From positions 1 through 64,000 of the forward strand of contig CAWGRF010000008.1 in NCBI GenBank assembly GCA_963824935.1: a stretch of 64,000 nt of DNA, in the 5' to 3' direction. The stretch comes from JACCZX01 sp963824935 (GTDB taxonomy: Bacteria; Pseudomonadota; Gammaproteobacteria; Burkholderiales; Burkholderiaceae_F). The translations under genes were made by a program, and so were the position numbers. Position 1 is the stretch's first letter, and every line of letters begins with the position of its first letter. Under the pieces are notes generated by a model, which searched no databases, was not told the DNA's origin, and saw only the letters and a list, made by a program, of their open reading frames with translations. Of the stretch, positions 46,618-55,758 are shown in pieces.

Positions 46618-47813
46618 ACGCTGATCAGACTCCGCAGCCGTTAAGCGGCGCACGAGTCGTCGAATTTACGCACATGGTGATGGGGCCCACCTGCGGCATG
46701 GTGCTGGCCGACATGGGCGCGGAGGTCATCAAGGTCGAACCGATCGACGGTGACCGGACGCGTTTCCTGCTCGGCGCCGGCGCCGGCTTCTTTCCGATGT
46801 TCAACCGCAACAAGAAAAGCATTGCGATCGATCTGCGCCATCCGCGCGGTGCAGAAACTGCGCGCGAGCTCGCGGCCGGCGCCGACGTCGTGCTCGAGAA
46901 CTTCAAGCCGAACACGATGCACAAGTACGGACTCGACTATGCGGCGCTGTCGAAGGCGAATCCACGCTTGATCTACGTCGGCCACAAGGGATTCTTGCCG
47001 GGACCGTACGAGCATCGAACCGCGCTCGACGAAGTCGTACAGATGATGGGGGGCCTTGCCTACATGACCGGCCGCCCCGGTGATCCGCTCCGCGCCGGTA
47101 CCAGTGTCAACGACATCATGGGCGGGATGTTCGGCGCGATCGGCACATTGGGCGCGTTGATTCAACGCGGCATCACCGGCAAAGGGATGGAAGTGCAATC
47201 TGCGCTGTTCGAGAACAATGTGTTCCTAATGGGCCAGCACATGCTGCAGTACGCCGTTACCGGCAAGCATCCCGCGCCGATGCCGGCGCGCGTCAGTCCG
47301 TGGGCAATCTACGACGTGTTTACGGTAAAAAATGGCGAACAGATTTTTCTGGCCGCCGTGAGCGATGCGCAATGGGACACTTTCTGCGACGCGCTCGGCT
47401 ATGCCGATCTGAAAAACGACCCGACGCTCGCTACCAACAACGAGCGCGTGCATCAACGCCCTACGTTATTGAAGACGCTCAACGAGCGCCTTGCACTTCG
47501 AACCGCTGATGAACTGGCGGCATTGTTTGAAAAAGTCGGCTTGCCATTCGCACCGATCCGCAAACCGGAGGATCTGTACGACGATCCGCATTTGCAAGCA
47601 ACCGGCGGCCTCGCCGACATTCGACTGCCTGATGGCGACCGTGCGGGAACAACTGTCAAGACGACACTGTTTCCGATCACGATGCAAGGCAAGCGGTTCG
47701 GGGTGCGAATGGATCCGCCGAAGTTGGGCGAGCACACGCGAGAGCTGCTGAATGGCATCGGCTATTCGCGAGAGAAAATCGACACGTTGCTGGCTGAAGC
47801 AGCAGTCGCCTAA
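46614..47813 (+). CDS. CaiB/BaiF CoA-transferase family protein
   Basis: The 399-residue class III CoA transferase has GARVVEFTHMVMGPTCGMVLADMGAEVIKVEPIDGD, NRNKKSIAIDL, DVVLENFKPNTMHKYGLDY, and the nucleophilic Asp in ALDEVVQMMGGLAYMTG. It transfers CoA from one acyl-CoA to a free carboxylate. It is coupled to the HMG-CoA-lyase-type gene by ATGA overlap and followed 19 bases later by a Bug receptor gene. In this order it probably activates the imported acid that the lyase then splits. Whether the acid is a dicarboxylate such as itaconate or citramalate cannot be told. Confidence 0.93.
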   Translation: MNADQTPQPLSGARVVEFTHMVMGPTCGMVLADMGAEVIKVEPIDGDRTRFLLGAGAGFFPMFNRNKKSIAIDLRHPRGAETARELAAGADVVLENFKPNTMHKYGLDYAALSKANPRLIYVGHKGFLPGPYEHRTALDEVVQMMGGLAYMTGRPGDPLRAGTSVNDIMGGMFGAIGTLGALIQRGITGKGMEVQSALFENNVFLMGQHMLQYAVTGKHPAPMPARVSPWAIYDVFTVKNGEQIFLAAVSDAQWDTFCDALGYADLKNDPTLATNNERVHQRPTLLKTLNERLALRTADELAALFEKVGLPFAPIRKPEDLYDDPHLQATGGLADIRLPDGDRAGTTVKTTLFPITMQGKRFGVRMDPPKLGEHTRELLNGIGYSREKIDTLLAEAAVA

Positions 47814-47832
47814 TGCAACCAGGGAGAAAGCG

Positions 47833-48840
47833 ATGACAACGCATACTTATCACGCATCGAAACGCCGGACACTGATTGGCTTAAGTGCACTGGGGCTAGG
47901 AACATCGGCGCTGGGAGCCTTCGCACTTTGGCCGAGCGCGGCACCGGGTCAGGCCAAGGTGGTGCGTTTCATCCTGCCGGTGGCCACGGCGTCGGGTGTC
48001 GACACGATTACGCGCGCCGCATCGCCGGCATTGTCCGCGGCGCTGGGCTATCCGGTCGTCGTCGAAAATCAACCAGGCGCAGGCGGCATCGTCGGAACGT
48101 CTGCCATGGTCAAGTCGCCGCCCGACGGTTTCACGTTGAGCATCGTCTCCAACAATCATGTGATTTATCCGAGCGTGTACAAGTCGGTGCCGTTTGATCC
48201 GATCAATGACATCACGCCGATTGCGGTGATTGGATCGACGCCGATCGTGTTCGTCGTCAATCCGAAAGTTCCGGCGAAGAACGCGAAGGAGCTCGTCGCG
48301 CTGTTGAAGGCCAAGCCCGGCGGTTACAACTACGGGTCATCGGGCAACGGCACGATCCTGCACCTGGCAGCCGAGATGTTCATGGATCAGGCCGGCGTCA
48401 AGGCCACGCACGTGCCGTACAAGGGAGTCGGACCAATGTTGACCGACCTGATCGGCGGTCAAGTTGAAATGGGAACATTGTCGCTGCCGTCGATTCAGCC
48501 GCACCTGAAAAGCGGCGCATTGCGCGCGATCGGCACCGGTACTGCGACTCGCCTCGCAGCCGCACCCGATATCCCGACGATGGCCGAACAGGGCATGCCG
48601 GAGTATCTGGTTGAAGGATGGTTTGCTGTGATCGGGCCGGCCAAGATGCAGCCGGCTGACGTGAAGCGGATCAACGCCGCGTTTGCGACCGCTTTCGCCA
48701 CGCCGGAGGTGCGCGAAACCATGGCCAAGCAGGGCAACACGATCAACGTCGGCACGCCGGAAGCCGCCGCACAGTTCTTCCGCAGCGAGATGACGAAGTA
48801 CGCGACGCTTGTTAAGAAGGCGGGAGTCGAATTGCAGTAG
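47833..48840 (+). CDS. Bug-family tripartite tricarboxylate transporter receptor
   Basis: The 335-residue receptor has a twin-arginine-like N-terminus (KRRTLIGLSALGLG) and typical Bug regions: NQPGAGGIVGTSAMVKSPPDGFTL and THVPYKGVGPMLTDLIGGQVEMG. AGGGAGAAAG precedes the ATG at 47833. It is the third gene in the HMGL/CaiB operon and probably binds the carboxylate processed by those enzymes. It converges on an osmC-like gene with a ten-base gap. No permease accompanies it. Confidence 0.92.
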   Translation: MTTHTYHASKRRTLIGLSALGLGTSALGAFALWPSAAPGQAKVVRFILPVATASGVDTITRAASPALSAALGYPVVVENQPGAGGIVGTSAMVKSPPDGFTLSIVSNNHVIYPSVYKSVPFDPINDITPIAVIGSTPIVFVVNPKVPAKNAKELVALLKAKPGGYNYGSSGNGTILHLAAEMFMDQAGVKATHVPYKGVGPMLTDLIGGQVEMGTLSLPSIQPHLKSGALRAIGTGTATRLAAAPDIPTMAEQGMPEYLVEGWFAVIGPAKMQPADVKRINAAFATAFATPEVRETMAKQGNTINVGTPEAAAQFFRSEMTKYATLVKKAGVELQ

Positions 48841-48850
48841 TGGCGCGCGC

Positions 48851-49279
48851 TTAGGTTTCCAGCCGCGCGTTCATTGTGATCTTCGCCTTCATCAGCTTCG
48901 ACACCGGGCATCCTTCCTTTGCCTTGTTGGCGATCTGTTCGAACTTCGCCTTGTCGGCGCCGGGAATCTTTGCGACGACATTCAAGTGACTCGAGGTGAT
49001 CTCGAAACCCTCGCCGACCTTGTCCAGGGCGACTTCGGCCTGCGTTTCGATTTTCTCCGGCGTCATGCCCTCGTTGCCGAGCATCAGCGAGAGCGCCATT
49101 GAAAAGCAGCCGGCGTGCGCGGCGGCGATTAGCTCTTCAGGATTGGTGCCCTTGCCGCTCTCGAAGCGTGACCTGAAGCCGTAGGGTGCGTCTTCAAGTA
49201 CGCCGCTTTCGGTCGAGATGGTGCCGCCGCCCTCCTTCAGACTGCCCTTCCATACTGCGGATGCCTTCCTCGTGGTCAT
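48851..49279 (-). CDS. osmC: OsmC-family peroxiredoxin
   Basis: The 142-residue protein matches OsmC: KASAVWKGSLKEGGGTISTESGVL, GTNPEELIAAAHAGCFSMALSLML (peroxidatic Cys), and a second Cys in NKAKEGCPVSKLM. OsmC reduces organic hydroperoxides with a Cys-based mechanism in the cytoplasm. GAGGAGCG lies just upstream of the ATG at 49279; a longer in-frame ATG at 49342 is unlikely. It is convergent with the Bug gene and divergent from the metallo-beta-lactamase-fold gene. Confidence 0.93.
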   Translation of the reverse strand: MTTRKASAVWKGSLKEGGGTISTESGVLEDAPYGFRSRFESGKGTNPEELIAAAHAGCFSMALSLMLGNEGMTPEKIETQAEVALDKVGEGFEITSSHLNVVAKIPGADKAKFEQIANKAKEGCPVSKLMKAKITMNARLET

Positions 49280-49463
49280 GATCGCTCCTCGGTTGTGACA
49301 CGAAAATTTCAGTCCGAACGGCTCGCCGATCCAATGTGACATGCAATCAACGCGCCCGCGTTCAAACGCGCGTGCAGCTGACAGCTCGAGATCGCGACGT
49401 TGTGCATTGAACGCCGACCGTCGCTATGCTGTGAGCAGTCGATCTCCAGCCGGAGGACAGCAA

Positions 49464-50448
49464 ATGCCGACGAGTAACCTGAAGCGAAGCGTCTGGCGCG
49501 GTTGCATTGCCGGACTCTTGTTCATCAGCGCGGCCTGTGAGGCGATCGCCGCCGCGCCGCAGGTGAAGACCTCGGCACCCGGCTACTACCGGATGATGCT
49601 CGGTGACTTTGAAGTCACGGCGATCTCGGATGGCACACGTCGACTTGCAAGTTACCGACCTGCTGACCAATACGACGCCTGTCAAGGTGCGGGCGGCTCT
49701 GGCGCGTGCGTATTTGAAGGACCCCGTCGAGACGTCGGTGACCGCGTATCTGATCAACACGGGTGCCAAGCTGGTGCTGATCGACGCGGGCACCAGCACG
49801 TTCTTCGGCCCCACACTCGGCAAGCTCGTCGGCAACCTCAAGGCGTCGGGCTATCAGCCCGAGCAGGTCGACGAGATTTACATCACGCATATGCACCCCG
49901 ATCACGTCGGCGGCATTGTCTCCGGCCAGGCTGGCGACTACAGGATGGCGTTTCCGAATGCGATCGTGCGCGTCGATCGGCGCGACGCCGAGTATTGGTT
50001 GAGCAAGACGAACATGGACGCTGCACCGAAGGATGCCAAGCAGTTTTTCGAAGCCGCCATGGCAGCAACAAATCCATATGCCGCAGCAGACAGGTTCAAG
50101 CCGTTCGATGGCAACACCGAGCTGACACCGGGCATAAGGGCCGTCGCCACGCACGGGCACACTCCCGGACACAACATCTACGTCGTCGAGAGCAAGGGAC
50201 AACGGCTGGACATCTGGGGCGACTTGATGCACGTCGCCGCAGTGCAGTTTCCGCAACCTGCGGTGACGATCCAATTCGACACCGATTCGAAAGCCGCTGC
50301 CGTGCAGCGCAAGCGAGAGTTTGCCGGCGCCGCGAAGCGCGGCCATTGGGTCGCCGCCGCACATCTTCCCTTTCCCGGCATCGGCCATCTGCGCGCGGAC
50401 GGCAAGGGCTACGACTGGGTGCCGGCCAACTACTCGGCGCTGCGTTGA
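49464..50448 (+). CDS. Exported metallo-beta-lactamase-fold hydrolase (frameshifted)
   Basis: A signal peptide (MPTSNLKRSVWRGCIAGLLFISAACEAIA) leads into YYRMMLGDFEVTAISDGT. A one-base shift near 49634 then moves the domain (VDLQVTDLLTNTTPVKVRAALARAYL onward) to the next frame. It carries the zinc motif ITHMHPDHVGG, VATHGHTPGHNIYVVES and a C-terminal IWGDLMHVAAVQF. This fits periplasmic quorum-quenching-lactonase/AHL-like or related MBL hydrolases, though the substrate is unknown. GGAGGA precedes the ATG at 49464. Corrected length is about 327 residues. Confidence 0.87.
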
Positions 50449-50474
50449 ACGCGGCGTCGTAAAGCGCATTCGTC

Positions 50475-51844
50475 TTGGTAGTGAACAGCCGGGCTGCCGA
50501 CGCCGCACAACTGCGCACGCTGTTGGCGGCGCAGCCGAACGATCGCGTCGCCTGGCATAACCTTGCTGCGGCCGAAGGCGATCTTGGCCACGCCGGTGAA
50601 TCCGAAGCCGCCGCCCGTCGTTCTATCGCGCTCGGGATCGCCGCGCCGGAGACGCGCCTGGTGCTGGCGCGCGCACTGCAGTTGCAGCGCAAGCTGGACG
50701 AAGCCGAAAGCATGTTCAAGAAAGCGATCGCGCTGCGCCCGACCTACGCAGAGGCCCACCGTGATCTCGCGCAGCTCGTATGGATGCGAACCGGCCGCGC
50801 CGATCAGGCGTTGCGCAAGCTGGAGCAGGCGCTGCGCGATGCACCCGAGCACGCGGGGTTGCACCTGGTCAAGGCGACCGTGCTCGAATTCGCCGGCGAT
50901 GTCGCAAGTGCGCTCGAAGCGGCGCAAACCGGACTGAGGCACGCGCCCGACGATGTCGCCCTACTGAATCGCGGTGCGCACCTGAGCTCGCAGTCCGGAG
51001 ACGCGCAGCGTGCGCTGGCGCTTGCCGAGCGCGCAGCGCGCCTTGCCCCCGCCGATCCTGCGACGCAGATCAGCCTCTGCGAAGCGCTGCTCGCAGTTGG
51101 GAGGATTCCCGAGGCCGAAGCGCAAGCTGCAAAGATCTGCGTGGCGCAGCCGTTGAATCAGTATGCAATCGCGTTGCGCGCCACCGCGTGGCGGTTGCTG
51201 GGCGACTGCGCGTTACCCGGCGCTCGCTGACTATGACTCGCTGGTCGATGTTCAAACGTTGGACACGCCGCCGGGCTACTCCAACCTCGATAGTTTTCTG
51301 CGCGAGCTCGCCGAGGAACTCGACGCGCTGCACAGCTTCCGAACACACCCGCTGGACCAGTCGGTGCGCGGTGGCAGTCAACTCACCTTGCTGCCACCCG
51401 AGTTGGCGCGGCCGTTAATCAACGCGCTGTTCGAGTCCATCGGAAACTCGCTACAACGTTTCATATCGAGGCTCGGCGTTGGCGACGATCCGCTGCGCTC
51501 GAGGAACACGGGCCGCGTCGCGATCAGCGGTGCATGGAGCGTGCGGCTCCATTCGGGCGGTCATCACGCAGATCATGTGCATCCGCAGGGTTGGATATCG
51601 TCAGCGTGCTACATCGCAATTGCCGCCGAGCATTGGCGTCGGAACCACCGATAACGATCGCGCCGGTTGGCTACGCTTCGGACGGCCCGCGATCAAGACC
51701 GAGCCGCCGCTGGCTGCCGATCATTTCGTCAAGCCGGAGCCCGGCTTGCTTGTGCTGTTTCCGGCGTACATGTGGCACGGCGTCGAACCGTTCGAAAGCG
51801 ATCGAGCTCGTCTGTCGGTGGCGTTCGACGTTGTGCCTGCGTGA
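50475..51844 (+). CDS. TPR protein with C-terminal 2OG-Fe(II) oxygenase-like domain (two frameshifts)
   Basis: The first about 250 residues hold about six TPR-like repeats (for example LAAAEGDLGHAGESEAAARRSIALG, AESMFKKAIALRPTYAEAHRDLAQLVW). A shift near 51220 moves the rest (YPALADYDSLVDVQTLDTPPGYSNLDSFLRELAEELDAL) to another frame. Another near 51630 separates the jelly-roll end (LLVLFPAYMWHGVEPFESDRARLSVAFDVVPA). GGHHADHVHPQGWISSACYI and MWHGVEPF supply the HxD...H iron triad of the PF13759-type putative 2OG-Fe(II) oxygenase. The first codon is TTG at 50475 or GTG at 50481. The TPR part may recruit a protein substrate. Confidence 0.82.
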
Positions 51845-51870
51845 AATCCGCTGCTTAACGGAGTCTGACG

Positions 51871-52829
51871 GTGGAGTTCAAGGAGTATTACCAGACGCTG
51901 GGCGTTGAGAAGAACGCCACCGCCGACGAGATCAAGAAGGCGTATCGCACGCTGGCGCGCAAATACCATCCCGATGTGAGCAAGGAGGCCAATGCGTCGG
52001 CGAAGATGGCCGAGGTCAACGAAGCGTATGCCGTGTTGTCCGATCCTGAAAAGCGCGTCGCGTTCGACAAGCTGTCGCAGCGGCGCGCGGCGGGTCAGGA
52101 CTTCCAGCCGCCACCTGGGTGGGATGCCGGCTTCGAGTTCACCGACGCGGGTTCGTTCGGTGAAGGCGCGGAGGACTTCAGCGATTTCTTTAATACGTTG
52201 TTCGGCCGCGCCGCACGTGCGCGCCGTGGCGGCGCGCAGCGCGCAAGCGCAAATGCGCGGCAGCCGATCACCACGCAACGATCTTGATCAACTTAGCCGA
52301 TGCCTATCACGGCGCGACGCGCCCGATCGCACTGCGCGCTGCGCGCCTGGACGAGTCCGGGCACGTAGTCACCGACGAGCGAGTGCTCGACGTGCAGATA
52401 CCGAAGGGCGTCAAAGAGGGCCAGAGCATTCGTTTACGCGGCCAGGGCAGCGCGGGACTCGGCGGCGCTCCGGCCGGCGATCTGTATCTCGAAATCCAGT
52501 TCGAGCCCGACGCGGGCTACCGGATCGACGGTCGCGATGTCACACAGACCGTCCCCGTGGCGCCGTGGGAGGCCGCATTGGGCGCCAACATCGAAGTGCC
52601 CACGCCGTCGGGACGTGTCGAAGTGAGCGTGCCGAAGGGATCCGCCAACGGTCGCAAGCTGCGGCTTAAAGGGCGCGGAATTCCCGGCAATCCGCCGGGC
52701 GATCTGTATCTAGAACTCGAAGTGGCGCTGCCACCTGCCGACGATCCGAAGGCGCGTCAGTTGTATGAAACCATGGCGCGGGAGATGTCGTCATTCAACC
52801 CGCGCCGGCACATGAAAGGCGAGTCATGA
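51871..52829 (+). CDS. cbpA: Curved-DNA-binding protein/DnaJ-like co-chaperone CbpA (frameshifted)
   Basis: The J domain is intact (EYYQTLGVEKNATADEIKKAYRTLARKYHPDVSKEANAS with HPD at 33-35). A G/F-rich linker (PPGWDAGFEFTDAGSFGEG) and a one-base shift near 52270 follow. The C-terminal beta-sandwich domains (ISLADAYHGATRPIALRA-like start, VQIPKGVKEGQSIRLRGQG, VPTPSGRVEVSVPKGSANGRKLRLKGRGIP) then read in the next frame to 52829. Corrected length is about 319 residues, as in E. coli CbpA. GTG at 51871 is the start. It overlaps cbpM by four bases (ATGA). CbpA stimulates DnaK and binds DNA in stationary phase. Confidence 0.93.
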
Positions 52830-53123
52830 CAGAGAAGAGTGCGCTTAGTGGCGAACTGCTCGACGACGAAGCCCTGGACCTGCAAGAGCTCGCCCAAGCG
52901 TGCGCGGTCGCACCCGACTGGGTCGTCGAGCATGTGCAAGCGGGTCTCCTTTCCTGTACGTCCGCCTCGGGAGGTGAAATGCGCTTCGCGAGCGCGCAGC
53001 TTGGTTCGCGCGCGCCGCATCGCGACCACCGAGCGCACCTTCGACGCCAACCAGGAGCTGGCCGCGCTGGTGGCCGATTTGATTGAAGAAGTGGAGCGGC
53101 TGCGGCGACAATTGCGAAGGTAG
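52826..53123 (+). CDS. cbpM: Chaperone modulatory protein CbpM (frameshifted)
   Basis: This small MerR-like protein binds the CbpA J domain and inhibits it. EALDLQELAQACAVAPDWVVEHVQAGLL is the conserved helix-turn-helix, and the middle (GEMRFASAQL) is followed by a one-base shift near 53003. The rest, RARRIATTERTFDANQELAALVADLIEEVERLRRQLRR, reads in the next frame to 53123. Corrected length is about 99 residues, which is normal. Its ATG overlaps the end of cbpA, as in other genomes where the two are coexpressed. Confidence 0.88.
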
Positions 53124-53164
53124 TCTGCCCGCCGCCGATGTCGCGCCCAAGAGTCGAGGCTCTG

Positions 53165-54196
53165 TCAGGTCTTGCTCACCTTGATCGTGTAGTTGCCCAT
53201 GCCGGTCTTGCGGTTGTAGTGCCGCACCTGCACCCAGTACTTGCCGGCAACCAGGTCCGATGCAATGCGCGCGTTCGTGGCGACGCCCGAGTCATCGTCT
53301 TCGGCAATCAGCGCCGTCTCACTATTCGGCCCGAAAAGCTTCATCACGACGTCGGTCGGGCCGCGCGTGTCCACTACGTAGCGTCCGTCCGACGCCGCAG
53401 TGAACGTGAACAGATCCTCCTCGCCTATCTTGCCGATCGCGGCCGATGTGCGGCGCGACGCATTGACTTTCAGCTCGACCGCGTCCGACACAACGACGCC
53501 GGTTTTCGGATACATCTTCGCGCCAGCAATGAACTCCTTGTCGATGCGCGATAGCACGTCGTTCGCCTTGGTGCCGATACCGTTCAAGGTCCACGAAGCA
53601 GGAAAGAAGTACAGCATGATCGAATCCGGATCGAACGCCGTTCCGTTGACCTGATCCGCCTGGTACTTGCGTAGGACATTGTGACGCGTCGTCGCCTCGT
53701 CCCAGAAGTTGGGTGAACCGGCGAGTTCGCGAATGACGACCTCTTCATTCCACTGAATGCCGCCCGCCGGGTTCTGATGCTCGTGCGCGAGTCCGATCGC
53801 GTGGCCGAACTCATGCGCCGCGGTGCCGCCGTCAAGAAACCCGAGGTTCATCGTCGCCTCGTTGACGGGAATGCTGCGCGCGTCGGTGCCGACATACGAC
53901 CAGGCGCCGTCGTTGCGATCGAACGTGATGCGGATTTCCGCATTGGCCGGCGCGTTGTTGAAGTCGAACTTCAGGTTTGCCACCTGCGACCACCAGCCGG
54001 CCTGCTCGCGCGCAGTGTTCTGCTCGGCCGCCGTGCCGCCGATGAACCGCACGCGCAACGTCGAGCCATTCATCCATGTCTTGCCGATCGGCGATATGGC
54101 ACGCGTGCGACCTTGCGCTCCGCGCGTCGTGCGTTGCAGCCGCATCAGTTCGCGCGGCAGGACACGATCAGTACAAACCTTCGTTCGTTCGGCCAT
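53165..54196 (-). CDS. Matrixin-type metalloprotease with C-terminal PPC domain
   Basis: The 343-residue protein has a catalytic region with the zinc motif HEFGHAIGLAHEHQN (about 127-141) and the beta-strand ITFDRNDGAWSYVGTD before it; the methionine turn lies in SIMLYFFP. The C-terminal 95 residues (EEDLFTFTAASDGRYVVDTRG to AGKYWVQVRHYNRKTGMGNYTIKV) form a prepeptidase C-terminal (PPC) domain. It has no signal peptide at the chosen start, so secretion would need another route or the 5' end is incomplete. The protease probably acts on extracellular or envelope proteins. Confidence 0.88.
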   Translation of the reverse strand: MAERTKVCTDRVLPRELMRLQRTTRGAQGRTRAISPIGKTWMNGSTLRVRFIGGTAAEQNTAREQAGWWSQVANLKFDFNNAPANAEIRITFDRNDGAWSYVGTDARSIPVNEATMNLGFLDGGTAAHEFGHAIGLAHEHQNPAGGIQWNEEVVIRELAGSPNFWDEATTRHNVLRKYQADQVNGTAFDPDSIMLYFFPASWTLNGIGTKANDVLSRIDKEFIAGAKMYPKTGVVVSDAVELKVNASRRTSAAIGKIGEEDLFTFTAASDGRYVVDTRGPTDVVMKLFGPNSETALIAEDDDSGVATNARIASDLVAGKYWVQVRHYNRKTGMGNYTIKVSKT

Positions 54197-54325
54197 CGAG
54201 CGTCTCCTTGCACGAAGTTCAGCGTGGTTAAAGCGTCCCTCGTTGACGGCGAAAGGTCAACCGGAATATTCACGCAATACCCGACTAAAGTGACGGCCTA
54301 CGCGTCGGCCGCACAATCCCACTCA

Positions 54326-55747
54326 ATGAACATCGCACAAGGCCCATGCGATGCCGGCACCATCGCGTGCACGCGGGCCGCTCCTGCGAAGCATGGCGGC
54401 GGCGTGATCGCTGCGACCGTGCTCGGCTCCAGTATGGCGTTCATCGATGGATCGGTGGTCAACGTCGCACTGCCGGCGATCGGGCAGGCGCTGCGCGCGG
54501 ATGCCGAGGGGCTGCAATGGGTCGTCAACGCGTATCTGCTGCCGCTGGGCGCATTGGTGCTGGTCGGTGGCGCGGCCGGCGATCGTTTTGGGCGGCGCGC
54601 GGTATTCAATCTGGGCTTGATCTCGTTTGCGCTTGCCTCGGTGGGATGCGCGCTTGCGCCAACGCTGAATACGTTGCTGCTAGCGCGCTTGGTGCAAGGC
54701 ATTGCGGCGGCAATGCTCGTGCCGAGCAGCCTGGCGCTACTCGGCGCGGCGTTCACCGGCGCCGCGCGCGGACGCGCGATCGGCGCGTGGGCGGCGGCGG
54801 GCGCGATCGCCGGCGCGGTCGGGCCGGTACTCGGAGGCTGGCTCGTAGACACGCTATCGTGGCGCGCGATCTTCTTGATCAATGTTCCGATCGCCGCCGT
54901 GGCGCTCCTTCTTGCACGCGCATACGTGGAGGAGAGTCGCGACCCGGGTAGTTCGTCGCTCGACGCGCCCGGTGCCGCTCTGGCGACGATCGGACTCGGC
55001 GCGCTGACCTGGGGCCTGACGATCGCGCCTGAGCGCGGATGGGCACAAACTTCCACGATCGCTGCTCTGGTCGCAGGCGTTTCGATCCTCGCTGGCTTTG
55101 TCGCGATCGAGAACCGGCGTGGCGCGCGCGCAATGATGCCGCTGACCCTTTTCGCAAGCCGTACGTTCAGCGGCGTGTCACTGCTAACACTTTTCCTGTA
55201 CGCGGCGATGGGCGGGATGCTGTTTCTGCTGCCGTTCCTGCTGATCCGCGTCGACGGCTTTTCAGCCACTGCAGCCGGCGCTGCGCTGCTGCCGTTTCCG
55301 ATTGTGCTCGGCGTGCTGTCTCCGGCGATGGGCCGCTTAAATGACCGGATTGGCGCGCGCGTCATGCTGACCGTCGGGCCGCTGGTCGCAGCGATCGGGC
55401 TTGCGCTGTTCGCACGCGTGAGCCACGGCGCCGCCGACTACTGGACCGTCCTGCTGCCGGCACTACTGGTGCTCGCATTCGGAATGGCGGTGAGCGTTGC
55501 ACCACTGACCACGACCGTGATGAACGCGGTCGACGATCGCCACGCCGGCACCGCATCGGGTGTCAACAACGCGGTCGCGCGGGTCGCCGGGGTTCTCGCG
55601 GTTGCGTTGCTTGGCGGTGTGCTCGCCGCATCTGACCCGCGCGACTTCGTCGACGGCTTTCGGGTTGCCGCGCTGGTCTGCAGCGCACTTGCGGTGGCCG
55701 CAGCCGCCAGCGGGTATCTGCTGATCGAGCGGCAAAGGCGCGGATAG
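54326..55747 (+). CDS. DHA2-family MFS drug exporter, EmrB/QacA type
   Basis: The 473-residue protein has about fourteen hydrophobic segments. Motifs include LGSSMAFIDGSVVNVALPAIGQAL (helix 1, Asp), GGAAGDRFGRRAVFNLG (motif A) and WRAIFLINVPIAAVALLLA (motif C region). This topology is typical of proton-driven multidrug exporters of the DHA2 group. ATG at 54326 starts right at the first membrane region after 25 polar residues. It is divergent from the matrixin gene and has no MFP/OMF partner nearby, so it may act alone. Confidence 0.9.
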   Translation: MNIAQGPCDAGTIACTRAAPAKHGGGVIAATVLGSSMAFIDGSVVNVALPAIGQALRADAEGLQWVVNAYLLPLGALVLVGGAAGDRFGRRAVFNLGLISFALASVGCALAPTLNTLLLARLVQGIAAAMLVPSSLALLGAAFTGAARGRAIGAWAAAGAIAGAVGPVLGGWLVDTLSWRAIFLINVPIAAVALLLARAYVEESRDPGSSSLDAPGAALATIGLGALTWGLTIAPERGWAQTSTIAALVAGVSILAGFVAIENRRGARAMMPLTLFASRTFSGVSLLTLFLYAAMGGMLFLLPFLLIRVDGFSATAAGAALLPFPIVLGVLSPAMGRLNDRIGARVMLTVGPLVAAIGLALFARVSHGAADYWTVLLPALLVLAFGMAVSVAPLTTTVMNAVDDRHAGTASGVNNAVARVAGVLAVALLGGVLAASDPRDFVDGFRVAALVCSALAVAAAASGYLLIERQRRG

Positions 55748-55758
55748 CGCCTATTGCG

